In this document: piece after piece, positions 61,178-64,000 of the stretch
Position numbering within the stretch: position 1 is the first letter of the stretch
How the letters are laid out: every line of letters begins with the position of its first letter
Source: Pseudogracilibacillus sp037892545
GTDB taxonomy: Bacteria > Bacillota > Bacilli > Bacillales > Amphibacillaceae
NCBI RefSeq assembly: GCF_037892545.1
Contig: NZ_JBBKBG010000004.1
Span: 78,169-142,168, forward strand
DNA: 64,000 bases
Reading direction: 5' to 3'
Program-made: the position numbers and the translations under genes
Notes under the pieces: model-generated
Told to the model about the DNA's origin: nothing
Database searches by the model: none
Seen by the model: only the letters and a program-made list of their open reading frames with translations

Positions 61178-62116
61178 TTGTCAGATAAACAGTTCAACGT
61201 TCGAGAGTTGATGAAACAAGAAACGACTTTACAAAGGTGGAAAATGAAGGGGGAAAAGATGATTCCTACACTTCTTTTCCTCTTTACTAGTATTTCAATT
61301 TTAACGACAATCGGAATTATTTATATTTTATTTTCTGAATCGGTACATTTCTTTCGAGAAGTACCGATTTGGGAGTTTTTTTCTTCAACGAATTTAAAAC
61401 CGTTGAGTGCAAATCCATCATTTGGAGTGTTACCATTATTAGTTGGTACATTTACTGCAACCATTATTGCACTAATTGTTGCCATTCCAATTGGTTTAAT
61501 GTCTGCAATATACCTAAGTGAATATGCACCTAAAAAGTTAAGAAAGGTGTTAAAACCTGCACTGGAAGTTCTAGCAGGTATTCCAACTATTGTATATGGG
61601 TTTTTTGCATTTACATTTGTAACACCGATGTTAAAGCATATTATCCCAGGGTTGGAATCAACGAATATATTAAGTCCAGGTATTGTAATGGGAGTTATGA
61701 TTATTCCCATGATTGCTTCTTTATCTGAAGATGCAATGAATGCTGTACCGACTGCTGTAAAAGACGGAGCCCTTGCAATGGGAGCAACAAGATTAGAAGT
61801 TGTTACGAAAATTGTTATTCCTGGTGCATTATCGGGAATTGTTGCGTCTATTGTACTTGCGACTTCTCGTGCAATTGGGGAGACGATGATTGTGACGATT
61901 GCGAGTGGTAGTACAAAAAACTTTACATTCGATGTTACGCAATCCATGCAAACGATGACGGCTTATATTGTAGAAGTGACAGGTGGAGACGCACCAGCAG
62001 GATCCACCATTTATTACAGTTTATATGCAGTTGCATTAACATTATTCGTCTTTACATTATTAATGAACATTTTAGCGAATTATATTTCGAAAAAATGGAA
62101 AGCACAGTATGAATAA
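61178..62116 (+). CDS. pstC: phosphate ABC transporter permease PstC
   Basis: Membrane subunit of the Pst importer. 312 residues with six membrane segments (first at about 30-52); LKPALEVLAGIPTIVYGFFAF and the EAA loop MGATRLEVVTKIVIPGALSGIVASIVLATSRAIGETM are diagnostic. TTG 61178 is the start, seven bases after GGAGGG. Confidence 0.95.
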   Translation: MSDKQFNVRELMKQETTLQRWKMKGEKMIPTLLFLFTSISILTTIGIIYILFSESVHFFREVPIWEFFSSTNLKPLSANPSFGVLPLLVGTFTATIIALIVAIPIGLMSAIYLSEYAPKKLRKVLKPALEVLAGIPTIVYGFFAFTFVTPMLKHIIPGLESTNILSPGIVMGVMIIPMIASLSEDAMNAVPTAVKDGALAMGATRLEVVTKIVIPGALSGIVASIVLATSRAIGETMIVTIASGSTKNFTFDVTQSMQTMTAYIVEVTGGDAPAGSTIYYSLYAVALTLFVFTLLMNILANYISKKWKAQYE

Positions 62117-62128
62117 GGTGTGTGAAAG

Positions 62129-63016
62129 ATGAGACAATTAAATCCTACTTTAGTAGAAAAAAGAACGAATAAAAAAATTATAATCAATCATATTGCGAAA
62201 AGCTTATTTCTAGCTGCCACATTATTTGCATTAATTGTTTTGGCGATTTTATTATATCGTGTATGTTCAGATGGGATTGCTTTTTTAAATATGGATTTTA
62301 TTACAGGAAAATTATCGACAGACCCGGAAAAGGCTGGAATTTTTGGTGCAATTATAGGAACACTTTGGTTAATGCTTGTCGTTGCACCAGTAACGATGGT
62401 ATTAGGAGTTGCAACAGCTATTTATTTAGAGTTGTATGCGAAAAAAGGAAAATTACGTGATTTTATTCAAATGAATATCGGCAACTTAGCTGGTGTCCCG
62501 TCTATCGTATACGGAATTTTAGGTATGACGATTTTCGTCCGGGCTTTACAATTAGGAAACGTCGTCTTAGCTGGCGGTTTAACAATGGCATTATTAATTT
62601 TGCCGATTACCATTGTTGCAAGTCAAGAAGCTTTACGTACGGTGCCTAGTTTTATGACAGAAGGGTCATATGGTCTTGGGGCGACAAAATGGCAAACCAT
62701 TCAAAACGTTATTTTACCAATTGCGTTACCTGGAATTTTAACTGGTGCTATTTTATCCTTATCTCGTGCGATTGGGGAGACGGCTCCACTCGTTGTCATA
62801 GGTATTCCGGCATTACTTATTCCTATTCCCGGGAGTATTTTTGATAAATTTACCGTGCTACCAGTCCAAATTTATTATTGGACATTAGACTCGACGATGG
62901 TGCGCGAATATGCGAATTTAGCTGCGGCAACCATTATCGTATTACTCATTGTCTTATTCCTACTAAACGCAACCGCTATTTTTATTCGAAACAAATTTGA
63001 AAAAACATTTGATTAA
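62129..63016 (+). CDS. pstA: phosphate ABC transporter permease PstA
   Basis: Second Pst membrane subunit, 295 residues, six membrane segments; MNIGNLAGVPSIVYGILGM and the EAA loop LGATKWQTIQNVILPIALPGILTGAILSLSRAIGETAPL. Follows pstC by 12 bp. Confidence 0.95.
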   Translation: MRQLNPTLVEKRTNKKIIINHIAKSLFLAATLFALIVLAILLYRVCSDGIAFLNMDFITGKLSTDPEKAGIFGAIIGTLWLMLVVAPVTMVLGVATAIYLELYAKKGKLRDFIQMNIGNLAGVPSIVYGILGMTIFVRALQLGNVVLAGGLTMALLILPITIVASQEALRTVPSFMTEGSYGLGATKWQTIQNVILPIALPGILTGAILSLSRAIGETAPLVVIGIPALLIPIPGSIFDKFTVLPVQIYYWTLDSTMVREYANLAAATIIVLLIVLFLLNATAIFIRNKFEKTFD

Positions 63017-63105
63017 ATGTGATTTGTGCTATGTACGTAGCTTTGAAGCGTCAAAGGTATATCATTCTACAGCGGTGTTTAAAAATATTATTAGGAGGAG
63101 ATTGT

Positions 63106-63933
63106 ATGTCTGTTGTAACAGTAGAAAAACAGGAGACACGACCACATATCCAATTGTTAGAAAAAGAAGCAATCGAACGTGAAACCGTCTATAAATCGGA
63201 AGGATTAAACTTATGGTATGGGGATACACATGCATTAAAAGATATCAACATGGCAATTCGTAACAAAGAAGTGACAGCAATTATCGGACCATCCGGGTGT
63301 GGGAAATCAACCTATTTAAAAACATTGAATCGCATGGTTGAACAAGCAACAAACGTAAAAGTGAAAGGAAATGTTTGGTATCGTGATAAGAATATTTTTG
63401 ATCCAAGTTTGAAAGTAGAACATTTGCGTACAGATGTTGGAATGGTATTCCAAAAAGCGAATCCTTTTCCAAAATCAATCTATGAAAATATTGCATATGG
63501 ACCACGTATTCACGGAATTCGCAAAAAAGCAATTTTAGATGAAATTGTGGAAACGAGTTTGCGAAAAGCTTTTATTTGGGACGAAGTAAAAGATCGTTTA
63601 CATGATAATGCATATCGCTTATCAGGTGGACAACAACAACGTCTATGTATTGCAAGATGTTTAGCAATCGAACCAGAAGTGATTTTAATGGATGAACCGA
63701 CATCTGCATTAGATCCAAAATCAACATTGAAAATAGAGGAACTTATTACGAAATTAAAAGATGATTATGCGATTATTATTGTGACACATAATATGCAGCA
63801 AGCAGCGAGAATTTCAGACCAAACAGCCTTCTTTTATGAGGGGGAAATTGTCGAGTATGGGGAAACAAAACAAATATTCGAAGACCCACAAGATAAACGC
63901 ACATATGCATATATTAATGGTCAATTTGGTTAA
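63106..63933 (+). CDS. pstB: phosphate ABC transporter ATP-binding protein
   Basis: ATPase of the Pst importer. 275 residues: Walker A GPSGCGKST, signature LSGGQQQRLC, Walker B VILMDEPTSALDP, H-loop VTHNMQQAARISD; the C-terminal QIFEDPQDKRTYAYINGQFG is typical. The N-terminus is some 20 residues longer than E. coli PstB. ATG 63106 follows AGGAGGAG; the frame is open upstream to 63019 but without ribosome site. phoU or a second pstB may follow outside the window. Confidence 0.96.
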   Translation: MSVVTVEKQETRPHIQLLEKEAIERETVYKSEGLNLWYGDTHALKDINMAIRNKEVTAIIGPSGCGKSTYLKTLNRMVEQATNVKVKGNVWYRDKNIFDPSLKVEHLRTDVGMVFQKANPFPKSIYENIAYGPRIHGIRKKAILDEIVETSLRKAFIWDEVKDRLHDNAYRLSGGQQQRLCIARCLAIEPEVILMDEPTSALDPKSTLKIEELITKLKDDYAIIIVTHNMQQAARISDQTAFFYEGEIVEYGETKQIFEDPQDKRTYAYINGQFG

Positions 63934-64000
63934 CAAAAAAACTATCTATATTTTAGACTAACCTAATTATTTGAGACAATATAAAACACCTTCGAAATGG

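Noticed and set aside
1..64000. tRNA, rRNA, integrase, phage or IS transposase genes
   Set aside because: None was seen on either strand; all sizeable frames are explained by chromosomal genes.

Overview
The window is a chromosomal segment of a low-GC, endospore-forming Bacillaceae-type Firmicute. Evidence for this: Bacillus-like gene order (pyrG-fbaA-tal-murA-glpX-rho-L31-prfA-prmC-spoIIR-ywlC-mntP-ywlE-rpiB-ywlG-glyA-upp), strong AGGAGG-type ribosome binding sites, frequent TTG/GTG starts, T-box leaders, a SpoIIR sporulation signal protein, a CotY/CotZ-type coat protein, LtaS, and Fur, Pho and Pur operators of Bacillus type. No phage, integrase, CRISPR array, tRNA or rRNA was seen.

Layout. 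1-16.4 kb: conserved housekeeping cluster (CTP synthase end, central carbon enzymes, MurA, Rho, L31, RF1 and its methylase, SpoIIR, t6A synthesis, Mn efflux, arginine phosphatase, a chemoreceptor, RpiB, GlyA, Upp). Several genes usual at this locus are missing: spo0F, tdk, and the atp operon after upp. 16.5-18.7 kb: molybdate transporter modABC. 18.9-27.0 kb: T-box-controlled branched-chain amino acid operon ilvBNC-leuBCD-ilvA, without leuA and ilvD. 27.1-27.8 kb: three tandem copies of a ~249-bp repeat containing a 106-bp palindromic core. 28-32.5 kb: ltaS, an NCS2 purine/pyrimidine permease, and exoA interrupted by one nonsense codon. 32.5-35.8 kb: a YtrA-type GntR regulator, an ABC exporter and an extracellular protein of unknown function, behind a promoter with three matching operators. 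36-39.1 kb: thioredoxin-like protein, coat protein, YheO-like regulator, ThiF/MoeB. 39.1-45.7 kb (minus strand): trpEDCFBA behind two tandem tryptophan T-boxes. 45.7-55 kb: accessory metabolism (nitroreductase, EIIC-like membrane protein, dead deaminase, fructosamine-kinase-like protein, VanY carboxypeptidase, sulfurtransferase-tag-sulfurtransferase operon, type 2 IPP isomerase, DsbA-family protein). 55.3-59.1 kb: Fur-box-preceded siderophore transporter of the YclNOPQ (petrobactin) type. 60-64 kb: pstSCAB behind a textbook Pho box; it probably continues beyond the window.

How they work together. The segment combines nutrient acquisition (Mo, Fe, phosphate, Mn homeostasis) with amino-acid synthesis controlled at RNA level: tRNA-sensing T-boxes for ilv-leu and trp, and a probable PurR operator on glyA. 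I did not find a clearly new defence or mobile system. The most unusual structures are the triple GntR operator, the palindromic tandem repeat array, a ~110-bp multi-arm hairpin between the trp promoter and the nitroreductase gene, and the two genes broken only by nonsense codons. All calls are from reading the sequence; no database search was possible.
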